A program made the translations under genes and the position numbers. The notes beneath the pieces were generated by a model. That model saw only the letters and a program-made list of their open reading frames with translations, did not search any database and had not been told where the DNA came from. This document shows, piece after piece, positions 26,611 through 38,845 of a stretch of DNA of 64,000 nt. This DNA is from Scatophagus argus (lineage: Eukaryota > Chordata > Actinopteri > Scatophagidae). Numbering within the stretch: position 1 is the first letter of the stretch; each line of letters begins with the position of its first letter. The DNA lies in NCBI RefSeq assembly GCF_020382885.2, contig NC_058506.1:7006001-7070000 (forward strand), written 5' to 3'.

Positions 26611-27397
26611 TATGGTCTAACAGTGCAAAACCACCACAACTAAGCCTGTAATCCGATACTCATGCAGGTTTCAGTTTGACACTTTAATTCTTTTGGTGTT
26701 TTTGTACTAGACTGTGTTTTATTTGACAAGTGTTAACTGTTGGTGTGTCCACCCCTTTTAAGCCTGTGTATAATGAGAAGCCGATTTTGCATAATTCACA
26801 CTTTGAAGTACACATACATTAGAAGTGATGAGAGGCACTTAATTAACTCAGTGGCACTTATGGAACTGAATGTAGACATGGTCTCTTTGCTGCTCAGTGC
26901 ACAGACATCCTAACCTTGAGTGACAAATAGGGCAGTGCCTTGTTCGATCAGTAAGGCACAAAAGAACATTTGGGGAAAAGCAGCGAACACACACAGAGGC
27001 ACAATGTCAAGGGACTAGATGTTCAGTGGAATTCACAGTCCATTTAATTAACTACTCAGGACACAGAGGGCAAAATAAATAGCAGCTACAAATAGTGGCA
27101 GCTGGGGACTCAGGAAAGGGAGGGAAAGAATCTTAGTGAAAATCACACAGTTGTTGCCTCTGCATGCAGGAAAATATTTAAATGTCATTTTTTCCCCACA
27201 TTACTACTTTACTCGAGTAATTAGTTCAGGCCATTGAAGATTAGCATATTCCTTTGTTATATTTAAGGATGGATAGTCCACGGTCTCTTTTAGTCACCAG
27301 AGATATGTAACTGCAGAGCATGGCCTAAATTGTCAAGCCATAACCAGCAAGCTAGTCTGTGAGAGTTTGGTCAGTTTATCAGTTTGAAGGTGAGACA

Positions 27398-27623
27398 GAG
27401 GGGCGGCACAGCAGTGTGGTGGTTTGTGCTGTCGCCTCACAGCAATTGGGTTCCTTCTGTGTTCTGAGTCTGCATGTTCTCCCTGTGCCTGCGTGGGTTT
27501 TCTCCTGGTACTCCGGCTTCCTCCCACAGTCCCAAAAACATGCACGTTAGGTTAGCCATGAGACTGGCTGACGACCAGTCCAGGATGTACCCCGCCTCTC
27601 GCCCGTACTCAGCTGGGATAGGC
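27398..27623 (+). mobile_element. Second SINE copy, degraded in the middle and lacking its tail
   Basis: It opens with GGGGCGGCACAGCAGTGTGG and TGTCGCCTCACAGCA, the family's head. It continues with GCATGTTCTCCCTGTGCCTG and CTCCGGCTTCCTCCCACAG, then jumps to CCAGTCCAGGATGTACC and stops at GGGATAGGCT. The B box is decayed (no GGTTCGAATCC), so this copy is probably silent. Confidence 0.75.
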
Positions 27624-28954
27624 TGAAAGACTTGACATGCCAAAGATATATTCAGACAACCCATTTTATTTGGGATTTTTCCTGACATTGCCGCCTGATG
27701 TGATTATAGCATTTTCTGCATGTGTTCACTCTGTCAAGTTCACTTCCCTGTGAGAAATCCGTTCCTGGCAGTAGATGTGCTTGCAAACAACTACAAAGTA
27801 AGAGTCTACGACTGTGACTACATATGAATTGAAGGAGACAAATGGTGGCAAAATAAATTCCTATGCTTGAGATTTATTGCCAGCAGTGAGAGTTTAAATG
27901 AGGTCTACACCTACAATTATTTTATATGTCATATTTGTATTCAGAGCAGAGGATTTGTCAGATGTGAGAGCAGATCAGCGTGTTTCTTCACTTCTGATCG
28001 ATGAGCCAGCATTTGCGTTTTGCTATTAAGGTTTCAACCAAAGGATAATGGGAGAGAGAGGCAGGGCTTCTAACGTGAACATGATCAACATGACAAGAGT
28101 TTGAGAGTGTATTGTAACTGTTAGCCAAGGGGGTTGTATGAATGACGCATACATGACCTCTTCTTTCAGCTCTTACAAAGCTCACACCGGAAAACCAAGA
28201 GAGACCTAACACACTGCAAGGCAAACTCAGCAATGCCTTTTAAACAACCTCAGTGGCAGAAAACAAATCTGTATTATCAACAAAATAAACCAGACAACAC
28301 TCTCTGATTCACAGAGCTCCTGATTCATCTGTTCACCCTCAGTGTTACTCCCCCTTGGCATGATGGAAATCTGTATAGTAAATAGAAAATGCTTATATGT
28401 TTGTTGGGAAGCTAAATGTATTAAAAAGTGTGCTGGTGGTAGAAATAGATATATCAAAATAAAAAAAATATATACAACTGATAATATTGAATAGCCTCTG
28501 GACATTTTATCTGTAAGTCAAATTAAAGTCAGATCTGTAACAGTAATGCAACGTCACTTCTCAGACTTCATTTTATTTGATCCTTTTTTAAAAGCCCACA
28601 AGAGGTGAAAACAATCTTGAGCAAAAGGGGCAAAAAAAGAAACTTTTGTGAATAATTTTATGTGACAGAAATATCTTGGTGACTGATCCTTAGGATGGGA
28701 GACTGGATCAGTCACTATAACTGACAGCAATACACCCACAGTTACACTATATCACACTATTTCAGTGAACAAAACACAACAAACGTTAATTCTTAGAAAT
28801 ATTAGCAGTTCAGCTATGCAGCTCCTATTGCTTGCATTCAAATCGGGAACTATGATGCATTTCCATGTCAAACTGTGTTACATCTGAGCACAAGTGCATC
28901 ACCAAATAGTAGGTAATGTTGTATTTATATGGCTGAAACCCTTACAGACTTAGA

Positions 28955-29040
28955 CCCACAAGGCAAGGACTCAGTGTTTTGCTCAAGGACACTATGACAG
29001 GACATATGCTGTTGAATAGCCAACACTACCACTACAGACT
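28955..29040 (+). repeat. Possible remnant of a dispersed fish repeat
   Basis: The phrase CAGTGTTTTGCTCAAGGACA is typical of one end of a common fish repeat. The match is short and decayed. Confidence 0.35.
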
Positions 29041-29372
29041 GTTGTCAAATATCAGCCTTGACCACATGGCAATTTATATCACAGAATATCAGAAATCGGT
29101 AGTGGCATGTAAATGGATTATATTTGGAAAAGAAAACAAGATATAATTCCATTCATTATAGTTTTAAAGCTGTCAAAAATGCATTGTATGAAAACACCAC
29201 TGGATTATCCAGATGCCAACCCTATTTAAAAATGTCTAAATATCTGGTGGAGCCTTTCACAGAACCACATTGTATCTAATCAGGTAGACAAGACATGTCA
29301 TGAGCAGTGTAAATGCACATTAAAGTGAAAGATCTAATGGTATCTGCATTAGAGTTAAAAACGCCACTGTAC

Positions 29373-29460
29373 CTTTTGTGAGGGTTCCTGACACCAATCT
29401 CTGAAGGGATTGGATTAATTTGAGCACCCCCTGCCTGCAGCGGCTGGTACAGCCAGCCAT
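29373..29460 (-). CDS. kcnip1: kcnip1 alternative first coding exon B (MAGC start), about 14 kb upstream of exon 2
   Basis: ATG at 29460-29458 opens 29 codons plus one base (MAGCTSRCRQG ... SGTLTK + G), followed by the donor G/gtacag. It matches the pattern of a human KCNIP1 N-terminal variant that begins MSGCSKRCK and ends TGTLSK: Cys at 4 and 8, a basic patch, a hydrophobic helix, then GTL-S/T-K. Like exon A it ends in phase 1, so it joins exon 2 as [10 protein letters not shown]. The Cys pair may be lipid-modified, unlike the Gly2 of exon A. The two N-termini imply two promoters and different channel modulation. No transcript was seen; the call rests on homology plus phase. Confidence 0.8.
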
Positions 29461-32400
29461 CCTGAGGTAGAGGCAGGGGCCAGTGGGGCCGGGGCGTCTC
29501 CACAGAAACGTTTCTTCCAATATATCTCACAAAAAAAGAAATGTTTGATCTCCACAGTGTCCCTTTAGGAGATGTTGCTATAGTGTGGAGAGTGATCTCA
29601 ATTGCCAAGGGAATCTTCTTCAGTACTTTTTGCGATGTGACATCTTAGGAGGATTCTTGTGAAGAAAAAAGTGAGAACTGACATAAAGAAAAAAAATCAT
29701 CTGCCAAATTAAGCTTGAAGTTTAGGTTAAAAACAAAACAAATCTCTACCATACAGTTATTACACCTGAGTACTGGTTAAGCACTATGTGGTGATGTTTA
29801 GAGGCAGGTGCTAAAATGCTAGAATTGCCAAAAAAAGTCACATGGGCAGAAATGTTGATTGCAAATACAAATCCAGATCTGTATGTCAAACTTTTAGACA
29901 AGCAAAGTTATGTTCCACAGGCCAACGTGAGGCGGAAGATAAATTATTGAATGGACTCCAAAAGTAGCATGGGGTGAGCAGTGCACTCTGGAAGTTGTGT
30001 TCGTCCAAGAAAAAAAGCAGACAACCTCATCCGGTTCTTCTCACCTCGTCTCCGGATTTGTCTGCTCACTCTTTTCCTCTTCTCCTCTTTGTCTTGTCTT
30101 CTGTCTCGTGGTGTTGTGAGGCAGCACTTTCTTCGCAGCACTTTCTTCTCCGGTATATATGTTTCTGTTTGAGGCTTTCCTCTGAGCTGCAGTGGGAGCC
30201 CTGCGGCTGTGGTCTGTGGAGGAGCTGTGCTCTGGTGCTCTCAGCTGATCTGTACTGCAGAAAGCGCCAGCAGTCAGCACTGTACCCGCCCTCCCTCCTC
30301 TGTGCTCCCTCCTTCTGCCTTGCATTTGTGCTTCCTCACTCTCAGTCTGCTCACTCTTCTACCTTTTTAAGAGCCCTACACAGTTGCATAATCCATGATC
30401 CAGTAAAATAGCAAGATGTAATAAAAGAGAGATTCAAGGTTCGTGGTTTTAAGGCCGGAGCCCAGATCTGTGTTGCAAACAAATTTAAACAAGTTTTTAT
30501 TAACTGTTGCAACATCTTCTCCCCTTTCTGATAAGAAATGTTTTATCTAAAATTTCATTCACACCATTTAAAATTGGATAGTATTATCAGGCATACATCT
30601 TACAATCTACTTGGACACGTCATTACTTTTGTAAAATGTCTTTTTGCAAGAGGTCATATCTCAGCTTAAAGTGAAACATCAGTCATAAAGTCCTTTCTGT
30701 ATGTCTTTATCAGTTAGACATTTTGGGCTTTGCTGTATTTTCTCTCATAAAAAGAGAACTGCACACCAGATCACTTCTATTCACCTCTAAGTGTGATCAA
30801 CATAAAAGATCAGACTGTGGCAAAGCTGAAAAAATGCTACAAATTGGATGCCTCTATGGTCATTTTAAAGTGCCCTTTAGGAAGTCCTTCCAGTGGACAA
30901 AATGTCATGCAGTGACATACAGTCCCCTGCATGTTTTTACGACAGAAGTGTAGTATTGTAACCTTTGAGTCATGTAATTAAGCAATTTTAATCGTAACCG
31001 GAAATATTTTAGCATAAATGCATCACAACTTTCTGCAGTTAGGGTTTGATGGAAACACTTTCCATGTATCAATATGTATCGAGTGAACCGCTATGTGTGT
31101 GTATGTTTATGGAAAAAAATCATTTGCAAAAGAAAACAGATGGATAAAAAAACTCTTCTATCTAAAAAAATATCTTGTGGAACAAAAATCATTGATGAAT
31201 GGCTTTTTACACTGCTGATATTAATCACCATCATCATTATCATCTGCACAGCTCTGGCAGAAAGCACATGAGTAATCTTGAATGTTACTGTGGTGATCAG
31301 GCATCCACCAGAACTGAGAAATTATCACTGCTGAAATAGCACCAAAAGCTCTGTGCCAAATTCACGTCTATGTAAGCAGCCGCCCATAAACACACAGTCT
31401 ATCACAGAACGACTGTGAGACAGCTTATATAAGCCTGCAGTTTGCTTGTGGAGACAGAGCTTTTTGTTTCTCACTCCACTGAACTGGGGAAATGCTTGAG
31501 GAGTGCATGACGCAGTGCTTCCTCCGTCTATTTTTCTCCCCTTCATCCTCTGTCTTGTCTATATTTAATGCTTATAGATTCTATTTATCTCCTCACAGAC
31601 ACAGTCACCATTGCATTTTTGGAGGGCTCAGTTCCTACAGTATCTCCATCCAAAATGTCACATGTATTAAAAAAAACACTCAAGCAAAGTAAAAGAAAAA
31701 CTGCAAAAGGAAAACCTTAGCTTTCGTGACTTGAGGTGGCTGTTTGCACAATCCTGTTTAGATCCCGAGAGAGGAGCACTTTACTTACAGAGTGGCAGAG
31801 TAAAAATAGCAGCACATTGTCAAAACGAGTATATGTATATGCAGGTTAATTGCCATTACAGTTACATTATAACATGTTATAATGGTGAAATGTTTTTTTG
31901 CTTTTCACAGTATCAGCTCATTGACCCTGTTTTTGTTTTTGTCATACTTTATCACTTGTTTTTTTTCCTCTCTCTTCCAAGAAGCCTTTATTGTGAAGTA
32001 TAATGAAAGAGTGTGTAGAGCAGCACAGTTCTACCAATCCTAAAAAGACACATTATGTATTATTCACCTATTTTAGTGGCAGACTGCACTTAGGATATGA
32101 CATTAGATTTGTATGGATTAATAGTAGATTGTATTAATGAACTTATGCTTACCTTAAATCCTTTTGAGTATCAAAAGTTGAAGTTCTCATGCTGCAGTAA
32201 AAAGTCCCCTGTGACTCTCTTATTATTATATATGACGTTATTAGATTGTGGAACTGCTTGTAACATTGAGACACGTGAAAATAATCCATACAGGTACCTC
32301 AAATTAGCACTTCAGCAAAGTGTAATGCAGGTACTAAGCTGCTTTCTACAACAGTTGCAAAACATCTTTTGAGAGTAGAACAAGCTGCTCATTCCTCCAG

Positions 32401-33129
32401 TGACTCATTGGAACCATGTCTGCCCCCTGGAGACCTTGAGCAGGCATGGCATTGTCAGCAAACATGTAACTAGGAGAATTCACTGGTCTAATTTCTTCAT
32501 CACATCTGGGCTCTTGTCGCTGTGTCAAGTTACAGCAGACCTTCATCGCAAGCATGACCCAGAACTTTTACGTATAAACGTGGCCTACGGCATCACAGTA
32601 AAGTCACCCAAACAAATCATTTTACAAGCATGATTTACAATCCTAAAACCGTGTTTCCTATGCTGATATTGATTATGACATTATGTTGGTGCCTCTGTGA
32701 TTTTTAAAACTTTTTTTGTAATTGATGGCAGCAGTGGGAAGAAAAAGGAAGAGGTCTCAGTTAGATGAAAAATAACAGTGTCCATGGTGATAGGGATTTA
32801 TTCATGAACTCACAAAAATAACTTTGGAGAAAATATTGTTGCCATAGTGAAGCAAATTAAAAGTAGAGGAAAGATGAAGACGCATTTGAGATAAAAACAA
32901 GAGCAAGCAATAAAAACAAGAATAAATAAACACCACTTCACTCAGGCAAGAACTTGTGATGTCATATAAACAAAATCAAAAATGAGGTAGTGAATATATT
33001 GCACATGTTGCATATTATTGCACTTACATGTGAGGAAAGGTCAGGAATGTTAGTGGTTTGTGTGGGAGTTGAATGTCCTAATAGTCGACAGATAAAAGCT
33101 ATTTTTCAGTCTGTTTGCTTTGCTTTTGA
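29461..33129. other. Upstream of kcnip1 exon B; no gene recognised
   Basis: The first few hundred bases probably hold the 5' UTR and promoter of the exon B transcript. A GTGAGA donor-like site on the minus strand at about 30044 could mark a non-coding upstream exon. Open frames at 29974-30411 and elsewhere have no family likeness. Confidence 0.35.
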
Positions 33130-34235
33130 TACTCCTGCTTTTGTATCTCCTTCCTGAGGGCAGGAGGCTGAGCAGGTGGTGTCCAGGGTGGAGGTGGTCA
33201 GAGAGGACATCGAGAGCTGAGGATGTCGTTGAGGGAGGGGAAAGCGCAGCCGACTGTCTTTTCAGCTGACTTTATCATTTATTCTTTTGTACCACACTGT
33301 GATGGAGTACACCAGTACGCTCTCAAAGGTGTAGTGGCTGAAAGTCACTAGCAGCTTCTCCTCCAGTCTATTTCTTCTGAGTACTCTCAGGAAGTGGACT
33401 CACTGTTGGGCTGTTCTCTCCATTGCTGTGGTGTTCGCTGTCCAGGACGTGTTCTCTGAGATGTAAGTCCCCGGGAATTTAAAGGTGGAGACCCTCTTCA
33501 GTCACCGTTGATGTGGAGAGGGATGGAGACAACTTTGTCCTTTCTGAAATGCATGACCACCTTCTTAATTTTTTAGGTCTTGAGAGTCAGGTTGTTCCTG
33601 ACACACCACTCTGTCAGCCCCACCATGTTCCTGTAAGCCATCTTGCCTCCTCCTGTGATGAGCCTCACCAAGGTGGTGTCATCTGCAAATTTGATCATTG
33701 TGTTGGTGGGGTGGATGGAAGTGCAGTTGTGGCTGTAAATAACACACAGGAGTGGACTCCGCACACAGCCCTTTGGGGATCCAGTGCTGAGCATGAGGAC
33801 GGAGGAGCTGTGGGCGTCCATCTTAACAGTTTGTGGACGTCCGTAAGGAAGTCTTTAATGCAGGCCAGTGTTGCAGGGGGATATCCAGGGCAACTAGTTC
33901 GCCCTCGAGGATGTCAGGGACGATCGTATTAAAAGCTGAACTGTAATCGATGAAGAGCATCCTTACAGAGGTCCCTGGACATTGCAGATGGTTGACAGCA
34001 GTGTTGAGGACTGTGGAGATGGCATCGTCAGTAGATCTGTTCACTTTGTATGCAAACTGATGGGGATCAAAGGCAGGAGGGGGACAGGTCTTGATGTGGT
34101 GTAACATGAACCTCTCAAAACATTTTGTGACGGCTGGTATTAATGCAATAGGCTTGTAGTCAATGAGGTTACTGGGGTTCAGTTTTTGGGAACAGGAGTT
34201 ATGGCAGCCCACTTGAGACAAGGTGGTACTGTGAT
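33130..34235 (-). mobile_element. Decayed non-LTR retrotransposon (CR1/L2-like LINE), reverse-transcriptase part
   Basis: Read on the minus strand, two broken frames carry reverse-transcriptase blocks in the right order. These are a DYKPIAL/CFERFMLHH block, FIDYSSAFNT (palm motif A), GSPKGCVRSPLL (motif B) and KFADDTTLV (motif C with the catalytic Asp pair). A frameshift and stop near 33850 separate motif A from motif B, and the sequence after about 33570 is further broken. The 5' ORF, the endonuclease and most of the element are absent, as is usual for 5'-truncated LINE copies. It is a fossil, not an active gene. Confidence 0.85.
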
Positions 34236-34959
34236 GTGTGTCAGGGAGATTTTAAAAAAGAAAAGGAAACCTGAAAAATATATTTAAAAAAGCTACACAT
34301 TTTCAATATTGAATTATGTGCTTTGCTCTGAAAATAAGACCCAGTTTTCATGCACTTATTCTTTGATTTTCATTACTCTGGTGAGTGAAGCTCAGATGTT
34401 CAATTTCCTCAGGGGTGGTTGTTCACTGCTGTCAGTATAAAAACTGCTGCTGTGTGCAGGCAGCCACTGAACCCCTGCAGCAGCAGTACTGTGTAGCCTC
34501 CCACACTCAGATGTTAAGTCTCTCAAGCCCCCTCACTGAGCATGCTCAGACAAACCTGCTTCTGGATCTCTAGACAGTAGTTTATCCGTCATCTGCACAT
34601 GGAGGGATGAGAAGTGACAAGAACAGTGGGAGGCCATGGAGCTGAGATATCTGGCTGTCTGAGGCAAAGCCAACAGTCAATTTATTACCAGAACCCACAC
34701 ACAAACCCACACACAGAAGCACATACAGCCCCACTGAAACATATAGACTGAGAGTAAGCAAACAAACACATTTGGCTGTAACACAAAAGCTTCTCATAAT
34801 CTTTTTTAAAAGCACAAAGTAGAGTCTCAGTAAGTAGGCTTGTCTAAGTTTAATGTCAAAACAGCCAAAACCTGCTGGAGAAACCAGATCAAGTTTAAGC
34901 CACACATAAAATGAATACAGAAGCGAGATGAGAGTGAAGTTAAGTGAAGCTGATGTGCA

Positions 34960-35160
34960 GCATTCAGCTATTACACATTTCAGGCTGTACTGGGGCTTTG
35001 AGCAAAATGCCAATTTCAGGATGCTAGCATGCTTGCAGTGACAATCCTGATTTTATAGCTATATGGCACTGATTACAGCGTTCACCATTTTGGTTTAGCA
35101 GCTTAGCATGCTAAGCAAGTTTTGTAAAACTTCTACAACACCACACAGCAAGGCTCCACC
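34960..35160 (+). repeat. Partial copy of a dispersed repeat with GCTAGCATGCT-type motifs
   Basis: GATGCTAGCATGCTTGCAGT, CACCATTTTGGTTTAGCA and TTAGCATGCTAAGC follow in the order known from a common fish repeat. The same family appears in fuller form at 54955-55500. Confidence 0.5.
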
Positions 35161-37239
35161 TCTGTTGCAGCTGGCACGCATGCGGGTCCAATAAAGGAGT
35201 GCAGAGAGAGCTTAGTGAGCATGAAGAAGATGAGTGTTACTTGTATAGCACATTGTGTTACCACAGGAAATATAAACATAATTTATCACAGCCTTCACAG
35301 CACAAACACAAGACGTCTACACAATAGAAATGAGGCACAAAATATAGCAGCAATTAAAAGATATAAATTGGACTGAACAGCTTTCATTGACATGTGTAGT
35401 CCGACTGGCAAATCTCCACCCAGTTCACTGCACCCAGTGCAGCCTGTGGAAGAAATTTGTTTAATTATCCATCACAACTGCTGTCCTGCTCAGGTCCACT
35501 GGGGAAAATTAGGGCGTGCGACTTAACAAACACCAGCCAGCACTCCAATCAAATAGGCCTGCAGCGGCAGTATTTACAACCTTACACTGCATTCACAAAT
35601 GCTTTTAGGGAGACTAAAACCGGAATCTTTTCTTATGCTTCACACCTCACCACCCACCTTACCTCCTACTCAGTTGCATAATGTATGAGATCATTTAAAC
35701 ACTCTCATTGCCTATCCATGAAAAGTAAAGAGGAACATAAATAAACAAATAAAACCAAGTGAAAAAAGATCACGCAAAGATTTGATGTGTAAAATTAACA
35801 ATAAGTGAGAAGTTAATCATATCATAAATTCATAAATGATGAATTCAAGAGAAACAAATCTGGAACATATGCAACATTCAAAAATCCCAAATTAAGAATG
35901 CCTTTCCTTACATACTTAAGCTATTCCCTTTTTTTTAATGAGTCACTTCTTTGACATAGTTTCACATCTTAAAAGATCTGAATTTGCACTGATACTTTGT
36001 ATTACTTTTTTAAAATTCTATTTTTATATTTATTTATTTAGATACATCTTTGGTGTGAGATTTAAAAAAAATAATAAATAAATAAAATTAGTTTTTTCTA
36101 ATCCCAAATCTCAAAGCTGATTTTCTTTTATCACTCATGAAGTTTTTTTAGTTAAACTTTTAGTCTGGCCCTTTGAGGACAGCCACAGTGACGTGAGTGC
36201 TGTCTTGTACCTGACAGTCCAGATGATCGTGATGTTGTCAGCATATCTTTAAGGAACCTTCCCTTCAGAAATATCAACTAAAACAGTGCTTCCTTCGCCT
36301 TTGTCCTGGTACCATGATCAACACATGGAGAAAGAATAAAGTGAGCTGTCCTCATACCTGCATGTTTGGTCTGCAGAGTGAAACCTAGTTTATACTGCCA
36401 CCTGGTGGAGATATATTGAGAGAAAAGGGCAAAGCCTGTCCTGCTCTCTTTGATAAAAGCTGCAGTATGCCCTACAGAGATATCACAGACTTAGCAACAT
36501 ATCTCTGTGAATTCACTCAATGAAAGACATGCATGTGTATGCTCAGCCAATTAAAGTCACTTGCTGCGGTTTCAGTCTGACTAGATAGACCCACTAGGGG
36601 CCCTGTGGGATAAATCAGTTGTGGGCCCGGGTGGTTTGTGAAAATTTGCTAAGCACATATAGGAATATGCACCATGTAGAGTTGTACACAGGGCCGTTCT
36701 GCATGACAGACAGACACAACAGGACCACAAACCTCACTACACCCAGTGCTTGGGACCCTCGAAGGCCTGGATCCCTGGGAGATGTTGCCATCTTTGCCTC
36801 TAATCCAGCCTCAAGTACTGTCACCTCTCCACTTTTTTCACTTCAGGGAAAACACTTGACAAAATTGCTACAATTGGCTTCTTCAGAAGTCCACTCACAT
36901 GCACAACGGCACCCATCTGCCTCAGCAGCCAGCGAGCATGTCCCTGCCACAGTTAACCTGCTGGCAGCACTGGACTTGTCAGCGACTCCTTTGCTCCTGT
37001 CTTCAGTGCACTGCTCCTACTCATTTACTCTACTCAAACAAACTCTACTCTATCCCATATTTTGGGCACTTTTACCCACACTCACTATAACATTCCAGCA
37101 TCACTGTGTTCTCAGGTCCTAAGTTTCTATATTCCACCAATGGTGTCAAAATCCACAGTAACTTGAGTAAATCTAAGGCATGAATACACTGCATTTTTGT
37201 GTTTCACTTTTTGCATGGATCAAACAAACAAGATATAAA

Positions 37240-37405
37240 ATGTTAATTAGTGAGGTGCAGGTCTGTAACTTTTGTTTCCTTTGGACACAGTAGGGCTAGC
37301 TGATTCTTTGTGCTAAGCTCATTTGACCAGCTGGCTTGAGCTTAATTTTTGCACATAGACATTAAAACTGGTATGGGTCTTATAACTCTCAACAAGAAAT
37401 ACAAA
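37240..37405 (-). repeat. Dispersed fish repeat, copy 1 of an inverted pair
   Basis: GGACACAGTAGGGCTAGCTG, TTTGTGCTAAGCTCA and AACTCTCAACAAGAAA recall the end of a common fish repeat that normally reads '...gctaagctaa...actctcggcaagaaa'. The sister copy at 38697 reads in the opposite direction. Confidence 0.5.
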
Positions 37406-38696
37406 CTGATAGCCCAAAATCAACTACTGTGTCAAGTAATTAATGTATTTGACTGTGTCAAATACATGTGAAGTGCATTCTGTTCAATATGACTCACATT
37501 AGCCTCTGAGTGGTAAAAAGTTAGCGTAATTGTGCGATCAGATACGTGAGAGCTGTTGTTTTCTGTCTCAGGTGTGGAACTTTCACCGTCATGATTCCTA
37601 AGTTCACATATCATTCACCTGACATGCTTGTTGGTGAGATTAGAATTTTTGCTCTGGTTATATTCCTTTTTTATTTTTCTTGATTTAACTTTACTTGGAA
37701 GTGGCACATACAACATACAGAAATGTGATGCTGTTTCTGCTTTCTGGTGCGCAAAGTCTCATGCTGTAATCACACTGAAATGGCAATCTTAAAAGCAGAA
37801 TCTATCCCTACTGTTGGATTATTTACACTGTAAACACTGTAGCTACGTCTGAATGCTCTGGGTTCAATTAACATGAATAAAGAACTGTACCCTCAGAGGC
37901 ACACTCCAAATAATAATGATGCAGCTACTGACGCTGAGCTGTTCTGTGAAACAGCTGGTTTGGGATTTTAGAGATGTAAGATAGGAGACAGTGATATAAA
38001 AGTAAATAGAGATACCCACTATGAAAATAAAAGAGTCAACATCTCAGCTCAGTCCTTACATAAACAAGGAGACAAGCACAATACTGGATTAGCACACTTC
38101 TGAGTGAGCAATCTGGTTTTATGAAGCACATGATGACGCACACGGCCTACAATCACTGTGGGTATATAGTCTCTTAGCTCAGCTTTAATACGACACATTT
38201 TTGGTCCCACTACATATAGCAGACAGTGAAGACAATTCTGTCATGTGGCTTGACTATCTTGGGATTGCAAAATCAATAGTGGTTTATTTTATTTTTGCCA
38301 TTATTCATTTTTTTCTTTTTATTTTTCTGGGGTTCAGTCCAGGATCAGTGGCAGCGCATTACCATCAAACATGTACAGATGCACTTGCCATTTTAAATGA
38401 ATTTTAAGCCAGAACTAATGAATCATATGGCACAGAGATTTGTATGATTAATACCTACACAATGACTTTCTTTTTATACATGTAATAATATGGACCTGTG
38501 ATAGATGAATCACTTGAGTCTGTCACTCATTTTGTTGAGGACCACTGGTAAAAAACAGTTTCGGGATGAATTTAAGATTTCATCTTGTTTGAATAGTTAA
38601 AACAATAAGCAAGTATTTAGACCTACCCATCATGGTAGTGCAATGACTAGTCTGTAGTGAACAACTGTATTAATCTCTTTTCATGGAGTATTTCAA

Positions 38697-38845
38697 TCTA
38701 AAGGAATAATTCAACATTTACAGAATCATGCTTAATTGCTTTCTTGCTGATTTTGAGGTCAGAACATCAATACTACTGTCATGTTTGTATGCTGACTATA
38801 AAGTTGGACGTGTAGTTCAGCATAAAGACCTGGAAACAGCTCCTG
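38697..38845 (+). repeat. Dispersed fish repeat, copy 2 of an inverted pair
   Basis: AAAGGAATAATTCAACATTT, GCTTTCTTGCTGA and AGCATAAAGACCTGGAAACA match the familiar order of this family. It is inverted relative to the copy at 37240. Confidence 0.55.

Larger units (their letters stand above)
20318..29372 (-). other. kcnip1 upstream intron between first exons B and A
   Basis: About 9 kb. Next to exon A, 20318-20600 is probably its 5' UTR and promoter. The remainder holds two SINE copies (22896-23261, 27398-27623), a CTTGA-rich block (24590-24860), a retroelement tail (26290-26610) and a repeat remnant near 28955. No other coding exon was recognised. Confidence 0.55.

Noticed and set aside
29974..30411. 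Open frame of 145 codons on the plus strand
   Set aside because: It lies antisense to the likely kcnip1 exon B promoter, and the Ser/Leu/Cys-rich text is typical of pyrimidine-rich DNA.
33513..33932. Plus-strand open frame of 139 codons
   Set aside because: It is the antisense shadow of the LINE reverse-transcriptase region.
34582..35013. Open frame of 143 codons on the minus strand rich in Leu, Cys and Val
   Set aside because: Looks like chance translation of AC-rich DNA and overlaps a dispersed repeat.
36619..37122. Open frame of 167 codons on the plus strand
   Set aside because: It starts at a GTG, resembles no family that I know, and lies in repeat-bearing DNA with no splice or promoter support.
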